Positions 26,681 through 38,882 of a DNA stretch of 64,000 nucleotides are shown here, in pieces; position 1 is the first letter of the stretch; every line of letters starts with the position of its first letter. A program made the position numbers and the translations under genes. The stretch is from Saccharopolyspora rosea (GTDB lineage Bacteria; Actinomycetota; Actinomycetes; Mycobacteriales; Pseudonocardiaceae), in assembly GCF_025643595.1 (NCBI RefSeq), contig NZ_CP102826.1, positions 4,464,001 through 4,528,000 of the forward strand, read 5' to 3'. The notes under the pieces are model-generated. The model saw nothing but the letters and a program-made list of their open reading frames with translations. It was not told the origin of the DNA and searched no databases.

Positions 26681-29086
26681 TCACTGCTCGTGGTCGTCGC
26701 TGTCACGGTGTTCGCCCGAGTCCGCAATCGAACCGCCCTGGAACGCCCGGCGGAACCCGGCGAGCCGACTCGGGCTGGCCACCACGTCCGCCTCCTTGTC
26801 GGGGTCCTCCTTCAGCCCGTCCACCAGGTGGCTCTGCGGAACGCGCTTGGGCAGCGGCGGACGCCCGCCACTCGCGGCGACGCCCGCCGCCTCCGGCACC
26901 GGTTCGGCGGGCGCGGCCACCGGTTCAGCAGGAGCCGTTTCGGCAGGAGCCGGTTCGGCGGGCACAGCCGTCGGCGCCGCAGGCGGCTGGGACACGCTGA
27001 TGCCGGTCGGAGGGGTGTCGGCATCGGACGGCTGGGGGTCGCCGACCGCCCCGCCCGCGGCCAACGCGACCCGGGGCGCACCGCCGAGCGCCTGCTGGTC
27101 GGTGTCGCGGGGCGACAGGAGTCGCTCGGGCAGCAGCACGGTCGCCCGGGTTCCGCCGTAGGCGGAGACGCCGAACTCGACCGCGACGTCGCGCCGCTTG
27201 GCCAGCCGGGCCGCGGTGAACAGGCCCAGCTGCTCGGCCTTGTTGTTCTCCAGCACCAGCCGGTCGAACGCGGGCGGGTTGGCCATCATCCGGTTGGCGC
27301 GCAGCCGGCTCCGGTCGTCCATGCCCAGGCCCTGGTCGGCGATCTCGATGGCCACCCCGCGCGCCACCGCGTCGGCGCTGACGTGGACCTGGGTGTGCGG
27401 CGGGGAGAACGCGGTGGCGTTGTCGATGAGCTCGGACACCAGGTGGATGGCGTCCCCGACGGCCGCACCGGTGACCACCACGTCCGGGACGTGGCCGATG
27501 ACGACCCGCGAGTACTGGTCGATCTCGGAGACCGCCGAGCGCAGCACGTCCAGCAGCGGCACCGGCTTGCTCCACCGGCGGCCCGGCTGCTGGTCGCCGA
27601 GCACCAGCAGGTTCTCCACCGTGCGGCGGGCGCGGGTGGCCGCGTTGTCGAGCTCGAAGAGCCGGGACAGCTGGGCGGAGTTCTCCTCGTTGCGCTCCAG
27701 CGTGTCGATGGTGCTGTGCATGTGCCGCAGCAGCCGCTGGATCCGGTGCGCCATGCCGACGAACACCATGCGCGCGCCTTGCCGGGCGCGGGTCTCGCCG
27801 ACCGCGGCGTCCATCGCCTCCTTCTGGAACAGCTGGATGGCGTTGGCGACCTGGCCGAGCTCGTCGTTGCCGTAGCCGCGCAGCGCGTTCATCTCGGCGA
27901 CGACGTCGACGTGGCCGCCCTCGCGCAGCTTGCGCACCACCTCGGGCAGTCGTTGGGCCAGGTGCAGCGACTCGGTGCGCAGTCCCTTCAGCCGGCTGAT
28001 CAGCGTGTTGTCCACCACCGACCGGTACACGCGCCGGGACAGCAGGAACGAGACCAGCGCGACCAGCAGTGCGGCGAGGCTGCCCCACAGCACCGTCTGG
28101 AGCGTCCGGTTTCCGTTGTCCACCGCCTCCGCGGAGATCAGGTCGGCCTGCCGGTTCACCAGGCCGGACATCCGCTCGGTCACCTTGTCGGCGGCGCTGC
28201 CGAACGCCCGCGGGTCGACCGGTGGCGCCTCGCCCGCCCGGTGCGGACCGTGCGTGATGATCTCGTCCTCGGAGGTGACCAGCTGCTGCCACTCCGGACT
28301 GGCCAGCATCGCCTCGTACTGCGCGCGCACCTCGGGTTCGAGCTGGTCGACGCTGTTCTCCAGCTCCGCGTGGTAGGTGTCGCTGAGCTTGGCGAACTTG
28401 CGGTGGTCCTCGGCCGACAGCACGCCCTCGTTGAGCACCGCGGTGCCCAGCGTCGTCTCCCGGCCCATCATGTCCGTGGCGCGGAACAGCGCGATCCCGG
28501 TGAGCGCGCCCTGGAGCGTGTCGGTCTCGGTCGCGGTGCGGGCCTGGACCTCGAAGACGTTCGTGGCGGCGTCGAACAGGCCGTTGTAGAAGTTGACGAC
28601 CTCGTCCACCGAGGCGGTTCCGGCGTCGATGCGGGCCCGGATCTCCGGCATCCGGTCGAAGTAGCCGTTGAGGCGCTGGATCGCCCCGCTGACCCCGGTG
28701 GGGGCCGAGGACGCGGCCGCTTCGGCGGCCTGCCGCATGTCGGCCACGGCCGCGCTGGCCCGCTGCTGCTGGGCGATCAGTTCCGGGGAGGCGCCCGCGC
28801 GGCCGACCGACTCCAGGGCCAGCCGTCGTTCTTCCTGCACCTGTTCCAGGGCCGTGATGGCGGGCAGCGACGCCTGGCGGAAGCGCGAGGCGACCTGCTG
28901 GGTGTGGATGGCGTCGTAGGCGAACGCCGAGCAGGCGAACACCCACAGCACGGCGACCACGATCCACGGGATCGTCACCGTCCAGGCCAACCGCGCCTTG
29001 ATCGACGCCTCACCGGCGGACCGCCGGCTCCACCGCCTCCTCCCGGCGACCGGAGGGGTGGTCTGGTCTTGATTTGTCACTTCCAC
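26681..29086 (-). CDS. cvnA: Conservon sensor histidine kinase CvnA with NIT domain
   Basis: About 801 residues. An N-terminal helix (ARLAWTVTIPWIVVAVLWVF) and a second membrane helix near residue 335 flank a roughly 270-residue extracytoplasmic nitrate/nitrite-sensing-like (NIT) domain. A HAMP-like linker, dimerisation helices and a HATPase follow (N-box ELIDNATAFSPP, G-box IADQGLGM), then a Pro/Ala-rich C-terminal tail ending near the stop. The usual phospho-accepting histidine motif is not obvious, typical for CvnA. The GTG at 29086 is chosen; a GTG two codons on is possible. The gene heads the cvnABCD operon. The ligand is unknown. Confidence 0.88.
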   Translation of the reverse strand: MEVTNQDQTTPPVAGRRRWSRRSAGEASIKARLAWTVTIPWIVVAVLWVFACSAFAYDAIHTQQVASRFRQASLPAITALEQVQEERRLALESVGRAGASPELIAQQQRASAAVADMRQAAEAAASSAPTGVSGAIQRLNGYFDRMPEIRARIDAGTASVDEVVNFYNGLFDAATNVFEVQARTATETDTLQGALTGIALFRATDMMGRETTLGTAVLNEGVLSAEDHRKFAKLSDTYHAELENSVDQLEPEVRAQYEAMLASPEWQQLVTSEDEIITHGPHRAGEAPPVDPRAFGSAADKVTERMSGLVNRQADLISAEAVDNGNRTLQTVLWGSLAALLVALVSFLLSRRVYRSVVDNTLISRLKGLRTESLHLAQRLPEVVRKLREGGHVDVVAEMNALRGYGNDELGQVANAIQLFQKEAMDAAVGETRARQGARMVFVGMAHRIQRLLRHMHSTIDTLERNEENSAQLSRLFELDNAATRARRTVENLLVLGDQQPGRRWSKPVPLLDVLRSAVSEIDQYSRVVIGHVPDVVVTGAAVGDAIHLVSELIDNATAFSPPHTQVHVSADAVARGVAIEIADQGLGMDDRSRLRANRMMANPPAFDRLVLENNKAEQLGLFTAARLAKRRDVAVEFGVSAYGGTRATVLLPERLLSPRDTDQQALGGAPRVALAAGGAVGDPQPSDADTPPTGISVSQPPAAPTAVPAEPAPAETAPAEPVAAPAEPVPEAAGVAASGGRPPLPKRVPQSHLVDGLKEDPDKEADVVASPSRLAGFRRAFQGGSIADSGEHRDSDDHEQ

Positions 29087-29273
29087 GCACTTTCCGTCGC
29101 TGGTCGTCCCCCGCGCCCGGGGCTCGTCCGGTCCGGCCGCCGTGCTGGAGCGCGCGGGCGCCCGCTCGCTCCCACCGCTGTCGCACACCACCTACGACGA
29201 ACGCGCACCGGCGGTCCCCCATGACGCGACGCACTGTAGCTGATCGACGCCGACAGTCGATCTTTCGGCCTAA

Positions 29274-29385
29274 GAGTGCCCGTCTTCGAACTCGGTCCCG
29301 GCGGGGCGTGGTAAGCGGCGGGATCCGCTTTCTCTTGCGGTGAGTACGCACCGCCACGCACAACGAGTCCAAAGACAGGCCCTAA
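29274..29385. repeat. Intergenic repeat, copy R4
   Basis: A compact copy of about 110 bases. The left end (GTGCCCGTCTTCGAACTCG) and right end (CGAGTCCAAAGACAGGCC) are inverted relatives. Between them lies AAGCGGcgggatCCGCTTTCTCTTGCGG, a terminator-like hairpin, and a second hairpin-forming GCACCGCCACGC segment. It sits between the divergent-side start of cvnA and the end of the GtrA gene. The rest of the gap (29087-29273) should hold the cvn promoter; I see no clear hexamers. Confidence 0.75.
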
Positions 29386-29393
29386 CCGGCTCG

Positions 29394-29843
29394 TCACGCC
29401 GGATCGAATGACGAACCCGGTTCCCGGCGGAAGACCCAGGTGCTGAGCACCGCGAAGCGGCTGATCCCGCCGAACACGCTGGCCACCGACACCGCCACCG
29501 CCTCGGCCGCGCTGGACGGCCGCGGCACGAAGACCCCCAGCGCCCACAGCGCGAGGCTGTTCGAGGCGCAGTAGTAGGCGAACACGCCCACGGTCTGCAG
29601 GTGCATCCGCAGCGTCCGGGTGCGCCGGTCGGGGAAGACGAGGAACCGCTGGGCCGCGCTGCTCGCGGCGGTCGACAGCAGCAGCGCCAGCACGTTGGCG
29701 GCACCCGCGCTCAGCGCGATCCGCAGCAGGAGGTAGCAGACGGCGTTGAACAGCGTGGCGCCGACCCCGACGGCGGTGAACAGCACCGCCCGCGCGGGCA
29801 GGCGACGCTGCCGCCGCTGCGCGCGCACCGCTGTCGTGTCCAT
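29394..29843 (-). CDS. GtrA-family membrane protein
   Basis: A 149-residue protein with a basic N-terminus (MDTTAVRAQRRQRRLPARA) and four transmembrane helices (about 20-40, 45-63, 80-100, 112-132), including the family pattern FTAVGVGATLFNAVCYLLL and RFLVFPDRR. GtrA proteins are thought to help translocate or organise lipid-linked sugars for cell-surface polysaccharides. The ATG at 29843 follows GGGGAGCGG; the 54-residue upstream extension has no support. No glycosyltransferase is adjacent, so its partner is unclear. Confidence 0.88.
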   Translation of the reverse strand: MDTTAVRAQRRQRRLPARAVLFTAVGVGATLFNAVCYLLLRIALSAGAANVLALLLSTAASSAAQRFLVFPDRRTRTLRMHLQTVGVFAYYCASNSLALWALGVFVPRPSSAAEAVAVSVASVFGGISRFAVLSTWVFRREPGSSFDPA

Positions 29844-30440
29844 CCGCTCCCCCGGTCCGGCCCGTCCGCGCCGGCCACGGTAGGAGCGGGAGGTGGGAAC
29901 ACGGCAGGAGGAACCCGGGAATCGGCTGGGAACGTCGTCGGGAGACCGCGCGGACGGCACCGCTCCGGAACATCTCTCCACAGTGGACATCGATCTGCCG
30001 GGCATCCCTTCGACGGACCTGGCGGTCGCGACGAGCGGCGACCGCCTCCGGCGCCCACCATGGTGCCCGCCGCGCGGGCGGCGACAACACCCGCGGAACC
30101 CACCTGGAGCAACGGCGACGTGCCTCGGCGCGGACCCCGTTCACCTGTGCGGACCAAGATCGTACCGCCGGGACCGCGCACCGGGGCCCGGACTGTGCCC
30201 AACAGCACTCGCTTCCGCCGCCGGTTGCACTCAGACGTCGTAGTTGCGCGCAGCAGTCTGGGGTCAAGGGACCACGGCTGGGGCCGCTCGACTACAACCG
30301 GCCGCCTCCCAGCCACCCCGCACCGCGTCACCGACCTCCAGCCGCAGAACAGCTGGCGACGCTCAGCCGTCCTGTTCCATCCGCGCCATCGACTTCGGGC
30401 TACCCCTTGCCATGAGGCATCAGGGAACGAGCTCCCAGGC
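29844..30440. other. 597-base gap with no supported gene
   Basis: Open frames on both strands here are short and have no recognisable residues. A degenerate dispersed palindrome lies at 29976-29989. CTCAGACGTCGTAGT, the end of glnA, is repeated at 30230-30244, but the frame behind it closes after six codons. I see no RNA gene. Confidence 0.5.
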
Positions 30441-31865
<1,425 letters not shown>

Positions 31866-31986
31866 GGTCGCCTCCCACCGCCTAGTCGGCGTGCTCGCTT
31901 CCAAGGTCGCAGGCCGGGCGCCCGGTGGGCAGGCCGACGCACCCCAGCGGGACGCACGGGGCCAAAGAGGCCGGTGGGACGCTGCC

Positions 31987-32074
31987 GAGTGCCCGTCTTC
32001 GGACCTGCTCCCGGAAGGGGCGTGGCGAGCGGCCTCGCAACCGGCACCGCCGCGCAACGATCTCGAAGACGGGG
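31987..32074. repeat. Intergenic repeat, copy R5
   Basis: A short copy of about 88 bases with ends GTGCCCGTCTTCGGACC and ATCTCGAAGACGGG in inverted orientation, and a GAAGGGGCGTGGCGAGCGG core as in R8. Unlike most copies, it lies between two gene starts (glnA and the AhpD-like gene), only nine bases before the -10 element of the latter. Confidence 0.65.
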
Positions 32075-32082
32075 ATCTGAAC

Positions 32083-32088
32083 TAGGGT
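32083..32088 (+). promoter_or_regulatory. -10 element, probable leaderless transcript
   Basis: TAGGGT lies six bases before the ATG at 32095 and no ribosome-binding sequence is visible, suggesting that the transcript starts at the ATG. Confidence 0.45.
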
Positions 32089-32094
32089 GTCCCC

Positions 32095-32670
32095 ATGGGC
32101 GACGAGATCAGCCGGTTCGGCTCGGTTCGGTTGGCCGACCTCCCCGAGGACCTGCGGGAGCGCATCGCCGCCGTCGCGGAGCGCTCGGGGTTCGTGCCGA
32201 ACGTGTTCCTGGCGCTGGGCCACCGGCCCGCCGAACTGCGGGCGTTCTGCGACTACCACGACGCGCTGATGGACCGCGACTCCGGACTGTCGAAGGCCGA
32301 GCGCGAACTCGTCGTGGTGGCCACCTCGGCGGCCAACCACTGCACGTACTGCGTGGTCGCGCACGGCGCGATCCTGCGGGTCCGCGCCAAGGACGCCCAG
32401 CTGGCCGACCTGGTCGCCACCAACCCGTGGGGTGCGGACCTGCCGGCGCGGCAGCGCGCGATCGTCGACCTCGCGCTGTCGCTGGCGCGCGACTCGGAGC
32501 GGTTCGGCGAGGCCGAGCTGGCCGCGGCCCGCGCCGCCGGGCTGACCGAGGACGAGATCTGGGACGTCGGCGCGATCACCGCGTTCTTCGCGATGTCCAA
32601 CCGGTTGGCGCACCTGATGGCGCTGCGGCCCAACGAGGAGTTCTTCCTGATGGGCCGCGTGCCCCGGTGA
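32095..32670 (+). CDS. AhpD/carboxymuconolactone decarboxylase-family peroxidase-related protein
   Basis: A 191-residue all-helical protein with the AhpD-type redox motif CTYCVVAHG and the family's surrounding pattern (SKAERELVVVATSAANHCTYC, then ITAFFAMSNRLAHL). Members reduce peroxides using the Cys pair or act in related detoxification; the peroxidase-related enzyme subgroup has this length. The start at 32095 is the first ATG and appears leaderless. It converges with the monooxygenase gene, the two stops being separated only by repeat R6. Whether it works with glnA or the monooxygenase is unknown. Confidence 0.9.
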   Translation: MGDEISRFGSVRLADLPEDLRERIAAVAERSGFVPNVFLALGHRPAELRAFCDYHDALMDRDSGLSKAERELVVVATSAANHCTYCVVAHGAILRVRAKDAQLADLVATNPWGADLPARQRAIVDLALSLARDSERFGEAELAAARAAGLTEDEIWDVGAITAFFAMSNRLAHLMALRPNEEFFLMGRVPR

Positions 32671-32674
32671 GTCG

Positions 32675-32764
32675 GAGCCCGTCTTCGAAACCGGTCCGCA
32701 GGGGCCGCGGCGCGTGGCGGTGGCCGCTGGCGCCTCCGGTGCACGACGAGTTCGAGGCGGGCTC

Positions 32765-32767
<3 letters not shown>
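32675..32767. repeat. Intergenic repeat, copy R6, between two stop codons
   Basis: The copy exactly fills the space between convergent genes: GAGCCCGTCTTCGAAACCG begins four bases after the TGA at 32668-32670, and CACGACGAGTTCGAGGCGGG ends in CTCTCA, whose TCA is the stop codon of the monooxygenase gene. The two ends are inverted relatives. Confidence 0.75.
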
Positions 32768-34384
<1,617 letters not shown>

Positions 34385-34465
34385 CGCGCCTCCCCGCGGG
34401 CCGATGGCGTGGCCGACACCATGGTCACTCGCGGCGCGCGCCGGGTTGTAGCCGCCGAACGGGCA

Positions 34466-35866
34466 CTACCGCGCGGTTTCCGGATGCAGCGGGTGAGTGG
34501 CACCCCCTCGCGCGGCGGTCCGGAGCACCGACCGCAGCTCGTCGACGAACGACGCGATGTTGCGCCGCGCGGTCGCCGTGTCGGGGTACCGGACCACGAG
34601 GTCCATCCCTTCGTGCGTTCGGTTGACCCACAGGCTCGCCTTGTCACCGTACGACATCCGCACCAGCGCGCGGGCGTTCCAGTCGGCCCAGCGGTCGGCG
34701 CCGGGGATGTCGCGCATGTCGAGGTAGGACACGAACGAGAAGGCGTCCGGGGAGTGCAGCCGCATGTCGGCGCCGAGCAGCTCGCACACCCGCACGAACG
34801 GGGTGCGGGCCACCCGCATGGCGGTGCGCGCGGCGCGCTGCGCGCGGGGCAGGACGTCGGCGAAGTCCGCGGCGCCCGCCAGGTCGATCCGCACCGGCCC
34901 GGTGCCGACGTACCACCCCATCGATCCCAGCCACTCGGGCCCGGTCCGGGTCTGGAACGGCGCCACCGTGCGGTACACCGACTCGCCGCGCAGGCGGCAC
35001 GAGGTGATCGCGGTGGCGGCGAGCACGCCCGCGAGCGCGCTGCCGCGCCCGGCGCGGCAGACCTCCTCGAACGCGGCCGCGTCGAACGCGTCGAACAGCC
35101 GCTCCTCGTGCGCCGCGTGCGGTGCCAGGTCCCCGTCGGGCACACCGAGGTCGAGCGGGAACCGCGGGAGTTGCCCGCCGCAGTCGGCGAGGAACCGCTC
35201 CCATTCCACGACCGCGGGGTGGTCCCGGCCGATGCTCTCGGCCGCGCTGCGCTCGCCGCGGCTGAACCGCAGGTAGCTGCCCACCTCGGTGCGGTCCGGT
35301 TCCCGGCCGTCCACCGCGGCCTCGTAGAGCTCGCGCAGCTCGTGCGGCGTCGCCAGCAGCGAATGTCCGTCCACATTGGAGTGGTCGAAGGCGACGAGGA
35401 CGGTGGTCGAGCCGGGTCGTTCCACGGTTTCCACGACGTGGTTGGGCCAGCGGGTGCCGTCGGTGCCGCGGTCCAGGCGTTCCCGCAGGAACGCGGTGAC
35501 GTCGTCGGTGTCGGTCAGCTCGGCGAGCACCGTGCCGACCACCGGCGAGGGTGCGACGGTGAAGCGGTCGAGGTCCCGGCCACCGGTGCGGAATCCGCTG
35601 CGCAGCGTCTCGTGCCGGCGATTCCACGCGGTGAGCGCGGCGCCGAACGCCTCGACGTGCAGCTCGCCGGCGATCTCGAAGCCCACGCCGAGCCACGCGG
35701 GGGTGCGGATGCCGCGGGCCCGCAACGTCTCGATGCGCCGGAAGTGCCACTCCTGGTTGTACGAGGGCGGTGTCGCGTCCGGTGTCGCGGTCTCCGGTTC
35801 CCCCGGTCGCCACTCGCGGACTCGGCCGGGGCGCACCGGGTACTCGGCGAGTTCGGTGATCCTCAT
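34466..35866 (-). CDS. Stand-alone condensation-domain acyltransferase
   Basis: A 466-residue protein of the NRPS condensation / Pap acyltransferase superfamily. The active-site motif is FDHSNVDGHS (His162, Asp166, Gly167), a variant of HHxxxDG, and later blocks such as MGWYVGTGPVRIDL and SYLDMRDIPGA fit the second lobe with its DFGWG-like latch replaced. It carries no adenylation or thiolation domain, but the preceding gene encodes an acyl carrier protein, which could supply the acyl donor. The ATG overlaps the carrier protein stop (ATGA), so the two are translationally coupled. It likely forms an ester or amide with an unknown acceptor. No close known pathway is recognised. Confidence 0.85.
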   Translation of the reverse strand: MRITELAEYPVRPGRVREWRPGEPETATPDATPPSYNQEWHFRRIETLRARGIRTPAWLGVGFEIAGELHVEAFGAALTAWNRRHETLRSGFRTGGRDLDRFTVAPSPVVGTVLAELTDTDDVTAFLRERLDRGTDGTRWPNHVVETVERPGSTTVLVAFDHSNVDGHSLLATPHELRELYEAAVDGREPDRTEVGSYLRFSRGERSAAESIGRDHPAVVEWERFLADCGGQLPRFPLDLGVPDGDLAPHAAHEERLFDAFDAAAFEEVCRAGRGSALAGVLAATAITSCRLRGESVYRTVAPFQTRTGPEWLGSMGWYVGTGPVRIDLAGAADFADVLPRAQRAARTAMRVARTPFVRVCELLGADMRLHSPDAFSFVSYLDMRDIPGADRWADWNARALVRMSYGDKASLWVNRTHEGMDLVVRYPDTATARRNIASFVDELRSVLRTAARGGATHPLHPETAR

Positions 35867-36099
35867 GCGTTCGCGGCGGCGCGGCGCTGCTCGACGAGGC
35901 GGGCGATGTCGCCGATGGTCGGGGCGTCGCGCAGTTCCTCTTCGCTGATCCGGACGCCGAAATCCTCTTCCAGCGCCACCGACAGCTCGACGATCGCGAG
36001 CGAGTCCAGGTCGATGTCCTCCTGGGTGGCCTCCGGTTCGATGCGTTCGGCGGGGAGGTTGATCTTGTGGGCGAGGATCTCACTCAACGCGTGGAACAT
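35863..36099 (-). CDS. Acyl carrier protein
   Basis: A 78-residue carrier protein with the phosphopantetheine site in DIDLDSLAIVEL (Ser33) and four-helix pattern. The start at 36099 has GGAAAG upstream. It is the first gene of a three-gene unit with the condensation-domain acyltransferase and the monooxygenase. No ketosynthase or AMP ligase is adjacent, so the loading enzyme must lie elsewhere or be the condensation protein's unknown partner. Confidence 0.9.
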   Translation of the reverse strand: MFHALSEILAHKINLPAERIEPEATQEDIDLDSLAIVELSVALEEDFGVRISEEELRDAPTIGDIARLVEQRRAAANA

Positions 36100-36262
36100 G
36101 AACTTTCCTCAAGAATCGGGGTCGGGTGCGGTGCCGACTCACTCTGAAGGTGGCCCGCCGCCCGACTCCAGCGCGACGCCCTGATTTAACACCAACGAGT
36201 GATCATGGAGCCGCGTCGAGGAGGGGCATACGGTGGGAGCAGCACGCCGAGGAGGAGAGGAA

Positions 36263-37006
36263 ATGCCTGACATGGCCGGAAAAGCCGTTCCTGACGCGAT
36301 TCGCCGGGTACTCCCCCTGTTGTCCGAACCGCCCACCGACCCGCAGGTCGGCGACGGCTACCTGGACCTGCTCGGCGGCGCGGGCGACGAGCCCGCCGGG
36401 CCGGTGCAGTCGCTGTGGGAGTCCGGCCGCGGCTCGGCCGCCTACGACCACGCGCAGGCGCTGGTCCGCCGCCTGCTCCCGGCGGTCCAGCAGCTCCCCG
36501 GTCCGGCCCGCCGTCCGCCGTCGGGCGCCACGGTGCTGGACGTCGGCTGCGGACCGGGAAACGTGACCGCCGGGCTCGGCCGCGCCGTCGGTGCCGCGGG
36601 CCTGGCCGTGGGCCTGGACGTGTCCCGCCCCATGCTCGCCCGCGCGGTGCGCGCCGAAGCCGCCGACAACGTCGCGTTCGTCCGCGCCGACGCGCGCGAA
36701 CTCCCGTTCCGCGACGGCACTTTCGACGTCATCACCAGCATCGCGGCCCTGCAGCTCATCCCCGACCCGACGGCCGTGCTGGGCGCCCTGGTCCGCGCCC
36801 TGGCGCCCGGCGGATTCCTGGCGGCCATGGTCCCCACCCCGCGCGGCGGCCTGATGGAGCACGCCACCAAGCTGCTCGGCGTGCGCGGCGGGCTGTCGTT
36901 CTTCGACCCCGACGAGACCGCCGAAATCCTGCACTCCCACGGCATGAACACCGTCCACACCAGACGCTCCGGGACGGTGCTGTGGATCACCGGACGCCGC
37001 CCGTGA
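36263..37006 (+). CDS. Class I SAM-dependent methyltransferase
   Basis: A 247-residue methyltransferase of the Methyltransf_11/UbiE-like group. Motif I is VLDVGCGPGNVTAGLG, motif II is GLAVGLDVSRPML, and a post-motif FRDGTFDVITSIAALQLIPDP follows. ATG at 36263 is preceded by GGAGGAGAGG. It diverges from the carrier protein gene across 163 bases, so it may or may not belong to that small cluster. The substrate is unknown. It ends in a long hairpin shared with the convergent dmp operon. Confidence 0.88.
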   Translation: MPDMAGKAVPDAIRRVLPLLSEPPTDPQVGDGYLDLLGGAGDEPAGPVQSLWESGRGSAAYDHAQALVRRLLPAVQQLPGPARRPPSGATVLDVGCGPGNVTAGLGRAVGAAGLAVGLDVSRPMLARAVRAEAADNVAFVRADARELPFRDGTFDVITSIAALQLIPDPTAVLGALVRALAPGGFLAAMVPTPRGGLMEHATKLLGVRGGLSFFDPDETAEILHSHGMNTVHTRRSGTVLWITGRRP

Positions 37007-37018
37007 CCCCTGGCCAGT

Positions 37019-37064
37019 GCCGGTCTCGCGCGAAACCGGCGGGCTGGTTTCGCGCGAAACCGGC
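37019..37064. terminator. Bidirectional hairpin between convergent operons
   Basis: GCCGGTCTCGCGCGAAACC and GGTTTCGCGCGAAACCGGC pair into a 19-bp stem with one G-U-type mismatch and an eight-base loop. Each arm is itself palindromic (GTTTCGCGCGAAAC). It separates the methyltransferase gene from the end of the dmpEFGH operon. Confidence 0.7.
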
Positions 37065-37071
37065 GTTGCGG

Positions 37072-37854
37072 TCAGGAGCCGGTGACGGTGACCGAGCCGA
37101 GGCGGGTGAACTCCGCCGTGATCTGCTTGCCCGACGTGACCGGGACGGCATCGGTCATGCCGCCGGTGAAGACCAGCCAGCCGGGTTCCAGCGCGAGATC
37201 GCGCTCGGCCAGCGCGTTCGCCGCCAGCGCCAGGGCTTCGGCCGGGTTGCCCTGCACGGCCGCACCGGTCGCCGAGTCGACCACCTCGCCGTCCACCTGG
37301 AGCAGGCACGCCTCCAACGCCAGGTCCAGGCCCGCCGGCGGCACACCCGTGGAGCCGAGCACCACGCGCGCCGCCGAGGCGTTGTCCGCGACGACGTCGG
37401 GCAGCGCGAACCGGAAATCGGTGTACCGGCTGTCGATCACCTCCGCACCGCAGTGCACCGACTCGACGGCGGCCAGCGCGGTCGCCGCCGTGACGCCGGG
37501 GCCCCGCAGCCGGCGGCCGAGGACGAACACGATCTCCGGTTCCACCCGCGGGTGGATCAGCTCGTCCAGCGGCACCGGCTCGCCCGCGGGCAGCACCATG
37601 GCGTCGGTCAACCACGCGGTCAGCGGCGCGTCGACGCCCATCCGCTGCTGCTCGGCGCGGGAGGTCAGCCCGAGCTTGACGCCGACGACCTCCTCCCCCG
37701 CGCCGACCCGCCGGGACACCAGGCGGTCCTGGACCTCGTAGGCGGTGCGCAGGTCGAGGTCCGGCCACTCGTCGGTGAGCGGACCCCGGTCGGCCCGGCG
37801 CGCTTCGGCGTCGAGCAGGGCGTCCGCGGCGCGGTCGGTGGTCCAGTCGGTCAT
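37072..37854 (-). CDS. dmpH: 4-oxalocrotonate decarboxylase (DmpH/XylI type)
   Basis: A 260-residue member of the hydratase/decarboxylase family. [18 protein letters not shown], the WLTDAM segment and [16 protein letters not shown] (metal-binding Glu pair) match the decarboxylase XylI/DmpH better than the hydratase, and the order E-F-G-H of the operon agrees. It would convert 2-oxohex-3-enedioate to 2-oxopent-4-enoate. The start overlaps the end of dmpG by four bases (ATGA). It is the last gene of the operon. Confidence 0.8.
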   Translation of the reverse strand: MTDWTTDRAADALLDAEARRADRGPLTDEWPDLDLRTAYEVQDRLVSRRVGAGEEVVGVKLGLTSRAEQQRMGVDAPLTAWLTDAMVLPAGEPVPLDELIHPRVEPEIVFVLGRRLRGPGVTAATALAAVESVHCGAEVIDSRYTDFRFALPDVVADNASAARVVLGSTGVPPAGLDLALEACLLQVDGEVVDSATGAAVQGNPAEALALAANALAERDLALEPGWLVFTGGMTDAVPVTSGKQITAEFTRLGSVTVTGS

Positions 37855-38882
37855 GCGGGGGTCTCCTGCTGTTCGCGGGCGAGTTCCAGGGCGACGTCGA
37901 TGATCATGTCCTCCTGACCACCGACGTAGCCGCGTTCGCCGACCCGGCGCAGCACCTCGTGGGCGGCGACGCCGTAGCGGTCGGCGGCGCGTTCGGCGTG
38001 CAGCAGGAACGACCCGTACACGCCGTAGCGGCCCTGCACGATGGAGGACCGGTCGGCGACCGGCCGCCGCCGCATGATCGGGCGCAGCACGTCCTCGGCG
38101 GCGTTGATGACGCCGTGCACGTCCAGCCCGGTGGGCACGCCCATGCGGTCGAACACCGCGGCCAGGATCTCGGTCGGCGAGTTGCCCGCGCCCGCGCCCA
38201 GCGCGCACAGCGTCCCGTCGATCTGGCGGGCTCCCGCCTCGTAGGCGACCAGCGAACTGGCCACGCCCAGCGAGAAGTTCTGGTGCCCGTGGAAGCCGAC
38301 CTGCGCGTCGTCGCCCAGCTCGGCCACCAGCGCCGACACCCGGTCGCGGACGTCATCGGGCAGCAGCGCTCCGGCCGAGTCGACCACGTAGACGCACTGG
38401 CAGCCGGAGTCGGCCATGATCCGCGCCTGCGCCGCCAGCGCCTCCGGTCCGATGCGGTGCGCGAGCATGAGGAACCCGACGGTCTCCATGCCGAGTTCGC
38501 GGGCGGCGCCGAAGTGCTGCGCGGCGATGTCGGCCTCGGTGCAGTGGGTGGCGATCCGCACCACCCCGGCGCCCGCGTCGTGCGCCTGCCGCAGGTGCGC
38601 GACGGTGCCGACGCCGGGCAGCAGCAGCACGGCGATCCGCGCCTGGGTCGCCTCGTCGGCGGCGGCGCGCACCAGCTCGATCTCGTCGGTGTGGCTGAAG
38701 CCGTAGTTGAACGACGAGCCGCCCAGCCCGTCGCCGTGGGTCACCTCGACGACCCGCACCCCGGCGGCGTCCAACGCGCGGGTCACGGCGCGCGCGTGCT
38801 CCTCGGTGAACTGGTGCGCCATGGCGTGGCTGCCGTCGCGCAGGGTCGTGTCGGTGATCCGCACCGCGGGTCGTTCGGTCAT
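37851..38882 (-). CDS. dmpG: 4-hydroxy-2-oxovalerate aldolase
   Basis: A 343-residue DmpG/HsaF-type aldolase. Visible are [17 protein letters not shown] (substrate-binding RDG), [11 protein letters not shown], and [14 protein letters not shown] with the metal-binding His-x-His, plus the C-terminal communication domain ([11 protein letters not shown]). It cleaves 4-hydroxy-2-oxopentanoate to pyruvate and acetaldehyde, passing acetaldehyde through a tunnel to DmpF. Four-base overlaps link it to both neighbours. Confidence 0.95.
   Translation of the reverse strand: MTERPAVRITDTTLRDGSHAMAHQFTEEHARAVTRALDAAGVRVVEVTHGDGLGGSSFNYGFSHTDEIELVRAAADEATQARIAVLLLPGVGTVAHLRQAHDAGAGVVRIATHCTEADIAAQHFGAARELGMETVGFLMLAHRIGPEALAAQARIMADSGCQCVYVVDSAGALLPDDVRDRVSALVAELGDDAQVGFHGHQNFSLGVASSLVAYEAGARQIDGTLCALGAGAGNSPTEILAAVFDRMGVPTGLDVHGVINAAEDVLRPIMRRRPVADRSSIVQGRYGVYGSFLLHAERAADRYGVAAHEVLRRVGERGYVGGQEDMIIDVALELAREQQETPA

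Noticed and set aside
25478-29224. Long plus-strand open frame opposite the conservon
   Set aside because: Shadow of cvnABCD; composition is Arg/Val/His-rich with no motif.
37046-37061. GGTTTCGCGCGAAACC as a parS site
   Set aside because: Two core bases differ from the ParB consensus, and the arm forms a good terminator hairpin with its neighbour; kept only as a low-interest finding.
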